The notes: generated by a model not told the origin, from the sequence alone. Positions 24,431 to 36,300 are shown, counted from the stretch's first letter. The stretch: 64,000 nucleotides of DNA from Tamarix chinensis (GCA_030549775.1 CM060172.1:124237122-124301121), one strand, 5' to 3'. Numbers and translations: made by a program.

Positions 24431-24997
24431 TTAAATAACTTTAAATTATTTGGAAATAAAAATAAATTTAATCAATATCTATTATAAATATATCTAAAAT
24501 ATATAAATTATATATACTAACGAATATTTTTAAATCAGTAATATATGATTTATTATGAAACAAACATGTTTTGTCAAAAATAGCAATTATTTTAGTATTT
24601 TAATACTTATTGAATTAAATGTATACATGGAGGTTAGGACAAAATATGTTTTCCATGGAGTAAAATTTTGTTTTCCAAATAACAAAAACTTTATACTATC
24701 ATCTGATTCGAAAAGATTTGAAACAGTAAAGTAATGCGTACTTCTGACAAAAAAATATTTGCCTGACAATGAATCATATGGCAATAGATCTTGTTGTTGG
24801 TGTTTCGGCAAGTTTGGCCGATAGTTATACTATCATATACAATGAATTGAAGGTTGCTGGTGGGAATAGGCAATGTGTGTGGCTTCTGCAAATAGTATTG
24901 TAGGACGGTACGTAGAATAAATATAATGTTGCATATCTTTGTAAATAAAATAATTGTACGATGGTATGTCAAGCTCGTGAAGTTAAGAAAAGGAAGC
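24431..24997. other. Upstream region of the transposase gene
   Basis: AT-rich, with an inverted-end-like block at 24640-24703 and a near-repeat of TGTACGATGGTATGT / TAGGACGGTACGTA at about 24900-24970. Nothing coding is recognisable. Confidence 0.5.
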
Positions 24998-25009
24998 TTT
25001 ATATATAAA
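24998..25009 (+). promoter_or_regulatory. Likely TATA box of the MULE transposase gene
   Basis: CTTTATATATAAAGG, a textbook plant TATA element, lies about 110 bp ahead of the ATG at 25116 and is followed by a short leader. Placement is inferred from sequence only. Confidence 0.5.
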
Positions 25010-25115
25010 GGAACAGCTTATCATTCGTATTCTTCAACTCAATATTTCTATTCTGCAGAAACTTTGTTAGTTGAAGGTTGAGATATAATTTTTCAATATT
25101 TGTTAAACACTCACA

Positions 25116-28100
25116 ATGAATAATGAATTTGGAAGTTCTTCAAACTACGAAGAGTTTGAAACTTTGATAGGGTACGATGAGTTCGGAAGTCCGATGAACT
25201 ACGAAGATGGGGTCAGAACCCCATCGTATTACGATGATAGATTTACAATACCGAGAAGCTATGGATATGCAGACGATACGCAAATGCATTCTCCCAATAT
25301 TAATTACAACTTCAACGAAAAGGTAAAATATTATTTTTTTAAGTATTGTAAATTGTGGCGACAAAATTAGTTACATGAAATTTATAGTTTTTTGTTATTA
25401 TATTATTATGGTAAACTCTTTTTTTCAGGACATGGAGAATACATCTTTTACGAGTGAAAATTATCAGATATTTTTTGTAACAGATGAAATATTTTCAGAT
25501 CGGGATGAACTTGTGACATGGCTTAAGAAAATGGGTAGAACTCATAAGATGATTTTGATTATCAAAGGTTCTAGAAAAGGAAATGGTATAGGGGCGGGTA
25601 GAGTCTCGATAAGATGTGAACGAAGTGGTACGTACGTCCGTACTAGACCAACAGATACCGAAGGTGCACGTAATACTTGTTCAAAAAAAAATAATTGTCC
25701 TTTTTTTTTATTATTGGTGTTGAAAATAATAACGGTGGATGGCAAGTGGTAGTTAGGAACGGGACACACAATCACAAATTGGCTAATTATGAGCAAGACC
25801 ATGATGTTCTTCGTAAGTTGACAGAAAATGAAGTTCAATTTGTTGATGAACTTATCACAGCTAACGTAAAGCCACGGTAAATCATACCACTTCTTCAAAA
25901 ACAATTTGAAGGTAATGTGAGTATGAGAAGGCATATTTATAATGCTCGACAGAAGCTTAGGTCCGAAGAAATGGATGGTCAAACAATGTTATAGCATGTC
26001 ATGAGTATGTTGGTTGAGAATCATTATTTTCAGTGGCATCGAAGTGAGCCTCAATCAAACGTAATTAGTGAACATCTGTTCGCACATCTCATATCTGTTA
26101 ACATTTTACATGCATTTTCTTTTGTTTTACAAATGGATTGCACGTATAAGACAAATAGATACGGAATGCCCTTACTTGAAGTTGTCGGACTAACACCAAC
26201 ACAATTGAATTTTAACGTTGCATGTGCATACATGTCATCCGAGAAGGAGAAAAATTATTTCTGGATACTTGAGAGATTAAAGAGCTTAATGGATCCATAT
26301 ATGCTTCCAACCACCATTATTACCGACCGAGAACTTGCTCTAATTTCAGCTGTAGAACATATTTTTCCTACTTCAAAACATTTATTATGCAGATTTCATG
26401 TGAATAAGAATGTCGAGGAAAAATGTAAGAAACTTTATGGTCGTTCATCGTTCGCACGTGGTTTTATGTCACGATGAAAATTTTTGATAGATGCCACGGA
26501 CGAAGAAACATATGAGGCACGATTGTTGTCAATAGAGGAAGATTACAGAAGCATGTCCAGCCTAATTTCGTATCTAAAGATGAATTGGCTACAACCCTAC
26601 AAACATAAAATTGTTGCAGCATTCTTTGGTGACGTGTTCCATATCCATCAACTTACAACGAATAGGAATGATTTATATTTTCTTGCAACCGTGATAGCTG
26701 ATTTAGCTTCTTTTATGTTGATAAAGTTAAGTAAATAAATTTTTGTAACGAACAGGGTTGAAGGAGCTCATGGATCTTTAAAAAGATTCCTGGAGACATC
26801 ACGGGGCAGATTCAATACAGTGCACAAACAAATGCACACATTCCTCGAATTACAACATGATGAGATAAAAACATCGCTGGAGAAGTCTCGGTTCAACACT
26901 CCTCATTTTGCTACAAGTGATCTTTATGCCAATTTAAGGGGCCATGTTTCTTTATATGCAATGGAGTTGGTGAACAACGAGTGTCAGAGACTTGAGCATG
27001 TAAGTAGGAATGATGATTTATGCGGATGTTACATGCGTCGTACGCACGGGATACCGTGTACACATGAAATTAAAACATACATTCATAACTACATGTCAAT
27101 CCCCCTATCGGCTATTCATCCGTTTCGGAAGAAACTCGACATAGATGGACCCATTACTCCACCGAGACCCCAAGAACCAGTTGATGTTGCATCTCACTTA
27201 CTCCATATTTCAATGGAATCTGTTATGCACCAACCACTAGAAATACAGATTCAGTTGGCCAGAGAGATATTTAATATTGCAGTTCCCCAGAGAACACCTC
27301 TCGACGAGCCACAAGTACGGCAGCACAGGGGTCGGCCAAGGAACTCCACTAGAAGGGAACAATCTGGTTGGGAGTATACAGAACAACAATTTTGTAGTCG
27401 TCCTAGATCAACTCAATGTCGGGGTCGGGGTCGGGCTCAAGGACGGCAATCGGCATTTCTGTCATCAGTCCAATTTCAATTTCCATATGTGACTCAAATG
27501 AATCGACATATAGTTCCTTATATTAGTAGCTGGTGTAATGTTTTAGGAGATGGGAATTATGGTTTCAGAGCATTGGCTTCTATTATACTAGGAGATGAAG
27601 AACGATGGGTTCAGATTCGTACCAACTTGTATCACGAGATATTAGCGAGACGACAGTTGTACGAGAATGTGTTCGTCTATGAAAGCGTTGATCAAGGTCT
27701 TAATACTATTGCCCACTGGGAAGGGCCAGCTCCAATGGCACACTGGATGGAAATGCCTGATATTGGTCATGTCATTGCAACCCGTTACTATGTGTTGTTC
27801 GCATATTACTCATTGAATGCATGCAACTCATTCCTACCTTTAGTGGCTATGCACGGAATTCAAGGTCCTGAAACTGAAGTCACTATATTTTTCTTGCAAG
27901 ACATGAGTCACTACATATCGGTGAGCACTAAGTTTAATGAAGAATTTTTCCATTTCAATATGATATGAATTGCTGACATAATAGTTTTTTTTTTCTACAG
28001 GTATATCTTTTGGAAAGTTTTCCACTCCCACCCGTACATACCAATTGGAATAGATATCGTGATAGCAGCGTTTCAACGTGGAACACCCAATATTCTTCAA

Positions 28101-28168
28101 GATTCAAACAATGGCGCACATTGGTACATGATGACATAGAAGACCCTCATCCTTTATCTTTGGACTGA
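25116..28168 (+). pseudogene. MULE transposase with C-terminal OTU-like domain, disrupted
   Basis: Mutator-like transposase, which would cut and rejoin the element ends in the nucleus. Model: exons 25116-25322, 25429-26665, 26756-27920, 28001-28168. Their sum is 2777 bp, one base short of 926 codons, which matches a single-base loss in the T9 run at 25701-25709. Domains in order: FAR1-type zinc-binding N-terminus (C..SG.Y, NNCPF, then HNHK after the frameshift); DDE core with D in MDCTYKTN (26136-26138), D in ITDRELAL (26325-26327) and CRFHVNKN; the TTNRVEGAH.SLK block across the 26666-26755 intron; SWIM finger CGCYMRRTHGIPCTH (27021-27065); AT-hook-like HRGRPR; OTU-like domain from 27540 (GDGNYGFRA, SHYISV). 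The usual DGNC catalytic Cys is Tyr. Stops: TAA 25878, TAG 25992, TGA 26475. The intron donor at 26666 is GA, not GT. Convergent with the PMD gene. Confidence 0.9.
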
Positions 28169-28538
28169 ACTTAAATGTAGAATTGTTGTAATTTTTTCTT
28201 CATTTTTTTGTGTTTACATCCTTTGTAACACTTTATCCGAGTTGGAAAATACTGGACCTCCTAATTGTTTCTTTAATTCTCAGCTAAATGCTGCCTTTTG
28301 AAATCTGAGATTTTTTGAGCTCACATAATAACACGGTTGCCATTATTATGAAGCTCAATCCCACCGTGTCTCTTATTCCTTCACTAACATATTGATGAAA
28401 CTTGAACACAAATAATCAATACAAAAATGTATTTTAATGTTTTTACATCAATGGTAAAATAAAAAGGATAGGTGGTATTAATTCTAATAAACATATTTTA
28501 ATGTTTTTACATAACAATACGGTAATACATGAAGTTCA
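28169..28538. other. Convergent intergenic region between transposase and PMD genes
   Basis: 370 bp of AT-rich sequence between the two stop codons, presumably holding both 3' ends. The pair ATTTTAATGTTTTTACAT at 28431 and 28498 is a short direct repeat. No further feature. Confidence 0.5.
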
Positions 28539-31025
28539 TTACAAATGGTCACGCCAAGGTGGAGTAACTCCTAAATCACGCACAAGGGTTTCGATACATG
28601 TAACTAAATGCTCATAATTTGGAGCTGGCTCTCCCCTCCAATACAATCGACGAATAGTTTTACGTGCTTTGTTCAGACGTTTTTCGGCTAGTATATGATG
28701 ATCAACGTTCGCATGTTCAGCCAAATATTCTTCCGTCGTAGCCAATATATATCTATGCGTTCTCGGTACATACCAATCCATATAATCATCGGCCACATCC
28801 CATGGGTATTCAACAGCTAGTCCAAAAACATCCGCGCCCAAAATATGTTCATACCTCAAGAACCATTCACCGAGCATGTGTGCATAGTATACTTTGTACT
28901 TCTTGAGGGAAGGACCTCTGTATGAGTTTCTAGTTGGCTTGATGGGCTCCTCAGGGATGACTTGTGTATAACCAAATTGCCGTGTCACTCTATCTGGCAT
29001 ATGTGGTTCAAATTTCTCCAAATAGTGTATACAACCATGATAGAATGCCATACGACAATATTTATATGGATTAGCTACTCTGTACGGATCCCAATTGACC
29101 TTTCACAAAAACATTCAAGTGAATATGGATATCACAAACATAATATAGTAATTTCCATAATGTTTTTAGCATACCTTTGACGCAGACATAACATCAATCT
29201 TTGCCCGAAAGTACTCGAGCATCTCCAATTTATTTTCAAATTTCTGGCCACAAGACTACCTCATACAATGAGGATGGTCTGGATCATACCTAAATCTTTC
29301 CATTCCAAAACCGGGAAAGTATTCATATATCCACGTCTGTCATAATATTCGATTGTTAGCCATCATAATGAATATAGAGTATGTAATATATGTATATATA
29401 TGTTGATTATAAAATTACCTGTAATAGAGTCATGCATCCAAACATTTGAGCAGCGTCGGCTCTAGAAGCCATACCAAGTTGTCGATATATAAAAGCAAGT
29501 GTGGCTGCACCCCATTCATAACCTTCAACCCGGCTAAGATCTTGAAGAAAAATGATAAAGTATGGATTAACTTTATCAACCGCCTTATCGACAAACAACG
29601 ATAAGCCAATCAACCATAATGTATACCCGATCGCTTTTTCCTCTTCCCCTAACTAGTATGATTCACATACTTCTTGCAGCCATTTAAATGGAAGCCCGCC
29701 CTTTCGAGTGACTTCATTCACTTGCATTTCCTCCATCCCAAATAAGGCACCCATTGCACCAATCATTTGCCCACGCGTGTCCGCTGTCATTTCCAAATGT
29801 AATGGATGACCATCAACTCGTAGGCCTAATATACGATGTACATCTAAAAGAGTGATTGTCATCTCCCCTCATGGCATATGAAAGCTATTTGTGTCTGGTT
29901 GCCATCGCTCAATAAATGATGAAATAAGCGGCACGTTCACATGCTCAAATGTGCAGGATGGAAGGTGTGATAATCATGTTCATCGTATCAGAGCGAACAT
30001 CCTATCATTGACGCTTCCTAGAAAACTTCTTAAAACCTCCTGCCCATGTGGATCTTGGGACAACCCCGATCCTGATCAATACAATAAGCAAATGTAATGC
30101 ATATATATGATTGATTACATATAAAATAATAATTAATAAATAATGAATATGTTAAACTTACCTTTCCTAACCATAAATCTAAAGCTACGTGACCGCCAAA
30201 GCTAGGAATCAAATCAGGAATTATTGGACCTCCAGGACATGGCCCAAGCAAGTACCATTCATCCTTTAATTGTATACTCTCTTCATCTTCACTAGCGTCA
30301 CCAGCATCACTAGCATCCCTATCATGATGATCTCTATCCTCCTCCTCCTCCTCATCATCATCATTACGCACATAAGTTGATGACGATGCTCCTCCTCCTC
30401 CTCCTCCTCCCCCCATAGTAGGCTGCGCTGGTGAGGTAAGAAAATCTATATATTCTGTAAGAAATGGAAAACCACCTGACTCGGAACCTCCGTACCCTGA
30501 ACCTCCAACCGCGGAACCTCCATACCCAGCACCTCCAACCCCAGAACCTCCATACCCAGAACCTCCAACCACATAACCTCCATGCCCAGAACCTCCAACC
30601 CCAGAACCACCATACCTAGAACCTCCAACCCCAGAACCACCATACCCAGAACCTCCAACCCCCAAACCTCCAAACCCCGGACCTCCTGCCCCCAAACCTA
30701 CGTACCCTCCAAACCCCGCAGTGCCAACATCAGCCACAAATGATGGACAACCTGCATAGTCTGCAAATGATGGAAATTTATGACCTTGTTCACTAGACCT
30801 TGGTTCTTCGGGAACTTCTGCATATTGTTGTTGCTCTGATGCTTCTTCCGGTTCTTGTTCTCCAGATTTCTTACCTCGTCATAATCCTTTGGTAATACTC
30901 CTGCCAAAATTTCTCAAACGAGCCATCGGCGTAGGTAGCTCAGTAGCAGTTCTGTTACGTCGTGCAGATGCAGTCACATGCCGACCATCGGTTCTATCTA
31001 CTACATTGTCTTGTCTACGACTCAT
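28539..31025 (-). pseudogene. Plant mobile domain (PMD) protein gene of the MULE, disrupted
   Basis: Relative of the PMD family (MAIN/MAIL1-like domain), which often travels in plant transposons; its role in the element is unknown. Minus-strand model: exons 31025-30162, 30071-29419, 29336-29175, 29099-28539, with GT/AG borders. Lengths 864, 653, 162 and 561 are all multiples of three except exon 2, which is one base short and needs a frame change near the GGGG at 30064-30067. The N-terminus is basic, then comes a Gly-rich tract (residues ~97-165, 15-bp DNA repeat) and an acidic stretch. PMD blocks follow: EMTITLLDVHRILGL (29825-29867), YEWGAATLAFIYRQLG (~29480-29530), TWIYEYFPGFG, VNWDPYR, PDRVTRQFGYTQVIP. 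In-frame stops lie at 30879, 29980, 29974, 29869, 29653 and 29256 (lowest coordinate of each), mostly CGA/CAG/TGG-derivable. About 746 codons if intact. Confidence 0.85.
30487..30690 (-). repeat. 15-bp tandem repeat encoding Gly-rich segment of PMD protein
   Basis: Units of the form (A/C)ACCTCCA(A/T)(A/C)CCC(A/C)G on the plus strand encode GGSGYGGSGVGG-type repeats. The same DNA in another frame gives a Met/Leu/Val repeat that is not a protein. Confidence 0.8.
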
Positions 31026-31734
31026 CTGAATTTCAATAATAAATGCATAAAGTCAATTTTAATTATGTATATGAATTGAAGGTAATACGTGATAATATAA
31101 ATAAAACCTAATTACATACATGAAATTAATATCATTAATAAATATCAACCCATATTATGATAGCCGAAGAGATCTGTATACCCAACCATATAACTCAAAT
31201 ACAATCTCTTACATTAATCCTCTACTTTATTCATTAAATATATCAATAATATTTGTATTACTTACTAGTAGGAGTTTAGTATAATATAACAACTAAAGTA
31301 TACTTAATTATGGTATGTCCTCATCTATTTTTTCAATAATCCAACCAGAATTATCCAAATATATTCCATAAAAATTAGCAACATAATTAAATATAATTCA
31401 AATATAAACATATTTTATCTATTATAAATACATTTAACAAAAATATTAAACAAATCTAACCTATTATCCTATCAATATAATTAAAAACATTCACCAATAA
31501 TCCCTATCACATAACAATATTTAACATATTTAATGAAAATATAATTAAATCTAATAAACATCTAATCATATATAAATAATACAATAACATAATTAACAAA
31601 GCATTAACAAATCTATAAACATAATAAACAAATTTAATCAACTTAACCATAATTAAAATCTATAATTAACAAATATCATTAATACACCTTAATTAATATA
31701 TACAAATTACACTTCAAAGATATAGCCAATACCC

Positions 31735-32700
31735 TAGAATAGAGAGATCATTTACCGAACCTATATTTAATTAAATTATGACAGCATAATTATTATAATT
31801 AATAAAACATAATTAATATAAATAATTACATATCCAAAAAATAGCCAATACCCTACAATAGAGAGATAATTTACCGAACCTATATTTAGTTAAAATATTA
31901 GTGCATAATCAATATAATTAATAAACCATAATTAATATATATAATTATATATCCTACAAATAACCAAAACTATAGAATACAGATATAATTTACCAAACCT
32001 ATATTTCATTACAATATTCGAGTAAAATTAATATTATTAATAAACTATATTCAATATATATAATTTTACATCCTAAAAATAACCAAAATCCTATAATAGA
32101 AAGACAATTTACTAAAACCTATATTTAATTAAAATATTAGAGTATCTAAAAATATATTTTTCTAAAATTAATCAATTAACCATAATCAAAATATATTATT
32201 AACATAATTAATAATTAACAAATTATTATTAATAAATATAATTATAATCATTAAGCTGATACCCTAACGATAGTACACGCAAACATATCTTTAATTAAAT
32301 TATGACAGCATAATTAATATAATTAAAAAACCATAATTAATACATATAATTACACATCAAATATATAGCCAATACCCTACAATAGAGAGATCATTTACCA
32401 AACCTATATTTAATTAAATTATGAGAGCATAATTATTATAATTAATATATATAATTACACTTCCAAAAAATAGCAAATACCCTACAATAGAGAGATAATT
32501 TACCGAAACTATATTTAGTTAAAATGTTAGTGCATAATCAATATAATTAATAAACCATAATTAATATATATAATTATATATCCTACAAATAACCAAAACT
32601 ATACAATAAAGATATAATTTACCAAATCTATATTTAATTAGAATATTGGAGTACAATTAATATTATTAATAAATTATAATTATTATATATAATTTTACAT
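31735..32700. repeat. ~119-bp tandem array upstream of the PMD gene
   Basis: The block (A)GAGAGATAATTTACC..AACCTATATTTA.TTA recurs near 31745, 31865, 31985, 32100, 32385, 32490 and 32605. A larger duplication joins units 31735-31990 with 32370-32625. The gap at 32160-32280 is unit-free. Confidence 0.75.
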
Positions 32701-32799
32701 CCTAAATTTAATCAATTTACCATAATCAAAATATATTATTAAATTAAATTATAATTAACAAATTATTATTAACCGAAACCCTAATCCAATTCGTCTCGA

Positions 32800-33020
32800 G
32801 AATCGGCATGATTTGCCAAACCGAGACCCTTACATCGGCAAAAATAGCCGAATTAAGCCCCCTCTTCGGTCCAAGCTACCGGATCCCTCACCTCACATCG
32901 GCAAAATTAGCTGAAATCCCTCCCTTCCTTCGGTTGATTTTGCCGAAACCCCTCCTCCCTCCGGTCCATTTTGCCGAAATCCGCCCCGGCTTTCGGTCTA
33001 ATTTGCCAAAACCTACCCAG
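32800..33020. repeat. TCGGCA...TGCCGA palindrome cluster (PMD upstream)
   Basis: Six near-palindromes spaced 35-50 bp apart: ATCGGCATGATTTGCCAAAC, ATCGGCAAAAATAGCCGAAT, ATCGGCAAAATTAGCTGAAA, TTCGGTTGATTTTGCCGAAA, GGTCCATTTTGCCGAAATC and TTCGGTCTAATTTGCCAAAA. They are the same motif as in the inverted arms. The locally GC-richer 83-codon frame (32808-33059) is made of these repeats. Confidence 0.7.
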
Positions 33021-33290
33021 ATCTCTAAAAAAAAAATTTTACTTATCCGATCTAATTAATAAAAAAATTACTAGATCTAATAAAAAAATATTATACTTAC
33101 AGATAATTATATATTATATATTATATATTATATATTATAAATAAAATACCAAACTTACCTTCCCATTGCTTGAAATTTCTTCTCGGGGAGAGTTTGCATT
33201 GAAATTTGAGAGAGAGATAGAGAGAAGATAGGGAGAGAGTTCGTATGTGAGTTGAGAGAGAGAGAGCTGAAAAGTTGGTCAAATAATAAC

Positions 33291-35273
33291 ACAATTTTCA
33301 AATATCAGCTATGTTTTAAAATTGGACCAGATATCTAACCATCTGATGTTTACACGTAAATTAATTTCTATAAATTTGTTTAACAATATGATGTACAATA
33401 TTCTCCCATCACGTGTTGCAGAATATCAAAATAGCATACTTTAGCATTAGAAGACCGAAGACTCGTCATAAACTATTGAATATTAAATTGGAGTAGAATG
33501 AAAATACAAAATTCGGCCGGTCTAGTTTCCATAGAAATCGTTGTTCATCTGCTCAATTACGAACCAATTGCTTCGCACTTTCGGTTTGTAATAAAGCTAA
33601 AGTTAGTATCCAATATCTCGGATGAAATTCGGGATTTTCATGGTATCAAATTAGCTAACAACTTGTGGGTATACACCATGAAGTACCAAATATTAGGAAA
33701 ACAGGGTATTAGATTAGGCTATAATAATAAGTTATTTATATTTTGGTTCTATTAATAATTAATAAAGAATTATTTAATTATTTATTAGTTTGTTAATGTT
33801 GTATAAATGTTGCAACCACAAGTCATGTGATGGCATGAGGCATTATATATATATATAGGTGAAACAGTGAAAAGGCAACACATCCTTATAGTGGCACAAA
33901 TGCAGTAAAATCAATTCATTTGAATTGAAAAGGCACTAAGCCTTATTTGCATGGAATTAGTGATTTCATTTGAATTAAAAGCAGAAAAGAATTATGTGCA
34001 TGTGATCTTTGATTTAAACAAGCCAAAATGCAAGTATCAACTTTTCAAAGGGGATAAACTGCGATGGTTTGTGTTATAAAATTTAATATAAATGTCTACA
34101 ATTACTTACCATAAAGAGTTGGGGATCAAATATTTTCATGGCGTCCCTTCCTCCTCTATAAATAGTGTGTAGATCATGAGATATAACAACCAAAAATTTT
34201 AATTATCGAGCCTAAAATATAATATCTTGAGAGAGTTCTATAAATTAGTAATTTATTACATCATCGAATAAATTATTGCGGCAATATTATTTTATAAAAA
34301 ATATCATGTACACGTCAAAGCCTAAATTAGTCCGTCCTATTTTCTATTTTTCCCCTAACACAAGGGTTGTAACTTACACCACCATGAAGAGAAAGCCAGC
34401 CATGAAGGATCAAGGAACGCATGGAGCCAGGCAACTTTAAAGGAATCTGAGGATAGTAATATGTGGGGATGTGAACACCAATTCCATAACTAAAAGAGGT
34501 TGGATATGTGGAGCCTTAGCCAACCTTTGGTGTGAAGGTGTGGGCGGGGACCTCTCATCTTCTAAACTAAAGCTTGTGGGGGCTCAATTCAATTTTATAC
34601 CTCTTTTGTAGAATAGAAGATTGTCTTCTCCCATACAAAATGCCATATGTGCTCCTCCTCTTAAAGGCTCGTGAGGAGGTGCAAACAAAAACTCAAAAAA
34701 ATAAGGTCAAACCTCCCAAGGGGACGGGCCCACCCTTAGTAAAAGCATGAAGTAAGGATGAGTAAGAACAAATTAAAGGGTATGCATGCCTCTCTCTCTC
34801 TCTCGCGCAAAAAGATGTTCAAGGGCCAAGTGTTGGTGTCAAATTTTTTGGAAATATCAGGAAAATTATAATAGTGTGTGCTTGTACAAATCAATATAAA
34901 CCAAAAATAATAATAATAAAGATAAAAAAAAATCAGAAATTTAAGAGCCACTCTCCCCAAGTCCTCACGAAAGGGAATAAATACTTTTCTTCCTTGACAA
35001 TCAAAGACATATTCTTCCTCAATGTTAAAACGGCTTGTTACATCGGGCACTAACATTGTAAACCTGTTTAATTTTACCACCAATGTTAAAACTCAGATCC
35101 TAAGGGCCTCCTTAGTATAGTTTTAATAATCATATATATATATATATATATATATGCTAAATTGTCTTTCTATTAAATTACAGCCCCAAATCGAAGGATA
35201 ATATTTTGGATTTGCTTGAAACAATTAATTACATTTTGCACTCTTGTATGGCAGATCGAATGAGATTTACTAA
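33291..35273. other. Unannotated loop sequence
   Basis: No recognisable gene. An 85-codon plus frame at 33498-33755 has no known motif. On the minus strand, 35083 down to about 34940 reads MVVKLNRFTMLVPDVTSRFN, then EEEYVFDCQGRKVFIPFRED. It has exon-like composition, then runs into low complexity; it may be a captured gene fragment that I do not recognise. (CT)n at 34789-34804 and (AT)n at 35131-35154. Confidence 0.35.
35131..35154. repeat. (AT)n microsatellite
   Basis: About 12 AT units. Confidence 0.9.
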
Positions 35274-35998
35274 GAGTCTGTTTGGTTCTTAGAAAATCAT
35301 GAGGAAAGGAAAGAAAATAATATGGAAAATAAAAATCAATTGTTTGATTACATAGAAAGTAATAAGGAAAGAAAATAAGAAAGAAAAAGTAAAGGAAAGT
35401 TATACTAATATATTTTCCTTCTTCAAACCCAAGGAAAATATAAAACTAGTGAGGAAAATTTTAACTAACTATACTCAACACTTATTTTGGAGAATTGATG
35501 TTAGCTCAAATTCAAAAAAAAAACATAATAATATTACTAATAATAATAACTGAATAATGAACATATGTTAAAAAAAAATACTACTACTATTTAATTGTAG
35601 CCATACAATAAAACTGCGATTACGGTCGGGGTGTCGCGAATGATATTTTATATGTCGCGGTTTTTTAATTCTTTTACACAACAAATATCGGCAAATATGG
35701 GTAAAACATCGGTTGATATCCGAAATTTTACTGATATCGCGGCAATAAATATGTGATTTTCTAAAACGGCTCCATTTTCAGAATTTCGCGTCACGACTGA
35801 CTCAAAAACTACGAAATTACGGCCGATACGCAATTGTGGTACCGATATTATTATATGATTGTAGCCGCCACAAACCAGTATACGGATATCAATAAATGTG
35901 ATCGTCTATTCTCCAGAATTTCTTACCGAAAGTTAACTGTGTGTTGTTTCGTTACCGAAAGTAAGTAGTAAATATTACTGCTAATAATATTTTCTTGA

Positions 35999-36008
<10 letters not shown>

Positions 36009-36038
<30 letters not shown>

Positions 36039-36300
36039 CATATACATATATATACATATATATGTTGTTAAATTTAACTTTGTTGTTGATTTTACTTACT
36101 TTACAATTATTCTATCGCAGTATATATATATTTTATTAAATTTAACTTTGTCGCTGATTTCACTTACTTTATAATGATTCTGTCGCAATCTATACACACA
36201 CACACGCACGCACACAATACATACATATATCTTTTGTCAAATTTAACTTTGTCGTTGATTTTACTTACTTTACAATGATTCTGTCGTAGTCTACCATATT
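36009..36300. repeat. (CA)n runs and ~70-100-bp tandem repeat
   Basis: CA microsatellite at 36009-36031 and 36196-36214. The block AAATTTAACTTTGT..TGATTT.ACTTACTTTA.AATGATTCTGTCG occurs three times, starting near 36069, 36137 and 36239. Confidence 0.8.

Larger units (their letters stand above)
22726..24703. mobile_element. Possible TIR element or MULE terminus with CGGCAA repeats
   Basis: The left end GATGGTATAATTATGG, followed by GAAAACAGATTTTTACTCC at 22766, is mirrored at the right by ...GGAGTAAAATTTTGTTTTCC and CTATCATC at 24703. This gives imperfect inverted ends of about 70 bp around a tandem array. The left end is also mirrored by the right arm at 39302. It may be a small non-autonomous element, or the left terminus of the whole MULE with an internal repeat of its end. 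No target duplication was found. Confidence 0.35.
31026..33290. other. Upstream region of the PMD gene
   Basis: Very AT-rich. It holds a ~119-bp tandem array (31735-32700), a CGGCAA palindrome cluster (32800-33020), an ATATT array (33108-33142) and a GA-rich leader-like stretch (33205-33268, repeated GAGAGAGA) of the kind seen near plant transcription starts. The promoter of the PMD gene is probably here, possibly with an intron in the 5' leader (GTAAGT-like donor on the minus strand at about 33155). This is inference only. Confidence 0.45.

Noticed and set aside
30446..30673. Met/Leu/Val repeat frame overlapping the PMD gene
   Set aside because: It is an out-of-frame reading of the 15-bp repeat that encodes the Gly-rich tract.
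33498..33755. 85-codon frame in the MULE loop
   Set aside because: No recognisable motif, no start or splice context, and AT-rich surroundings.
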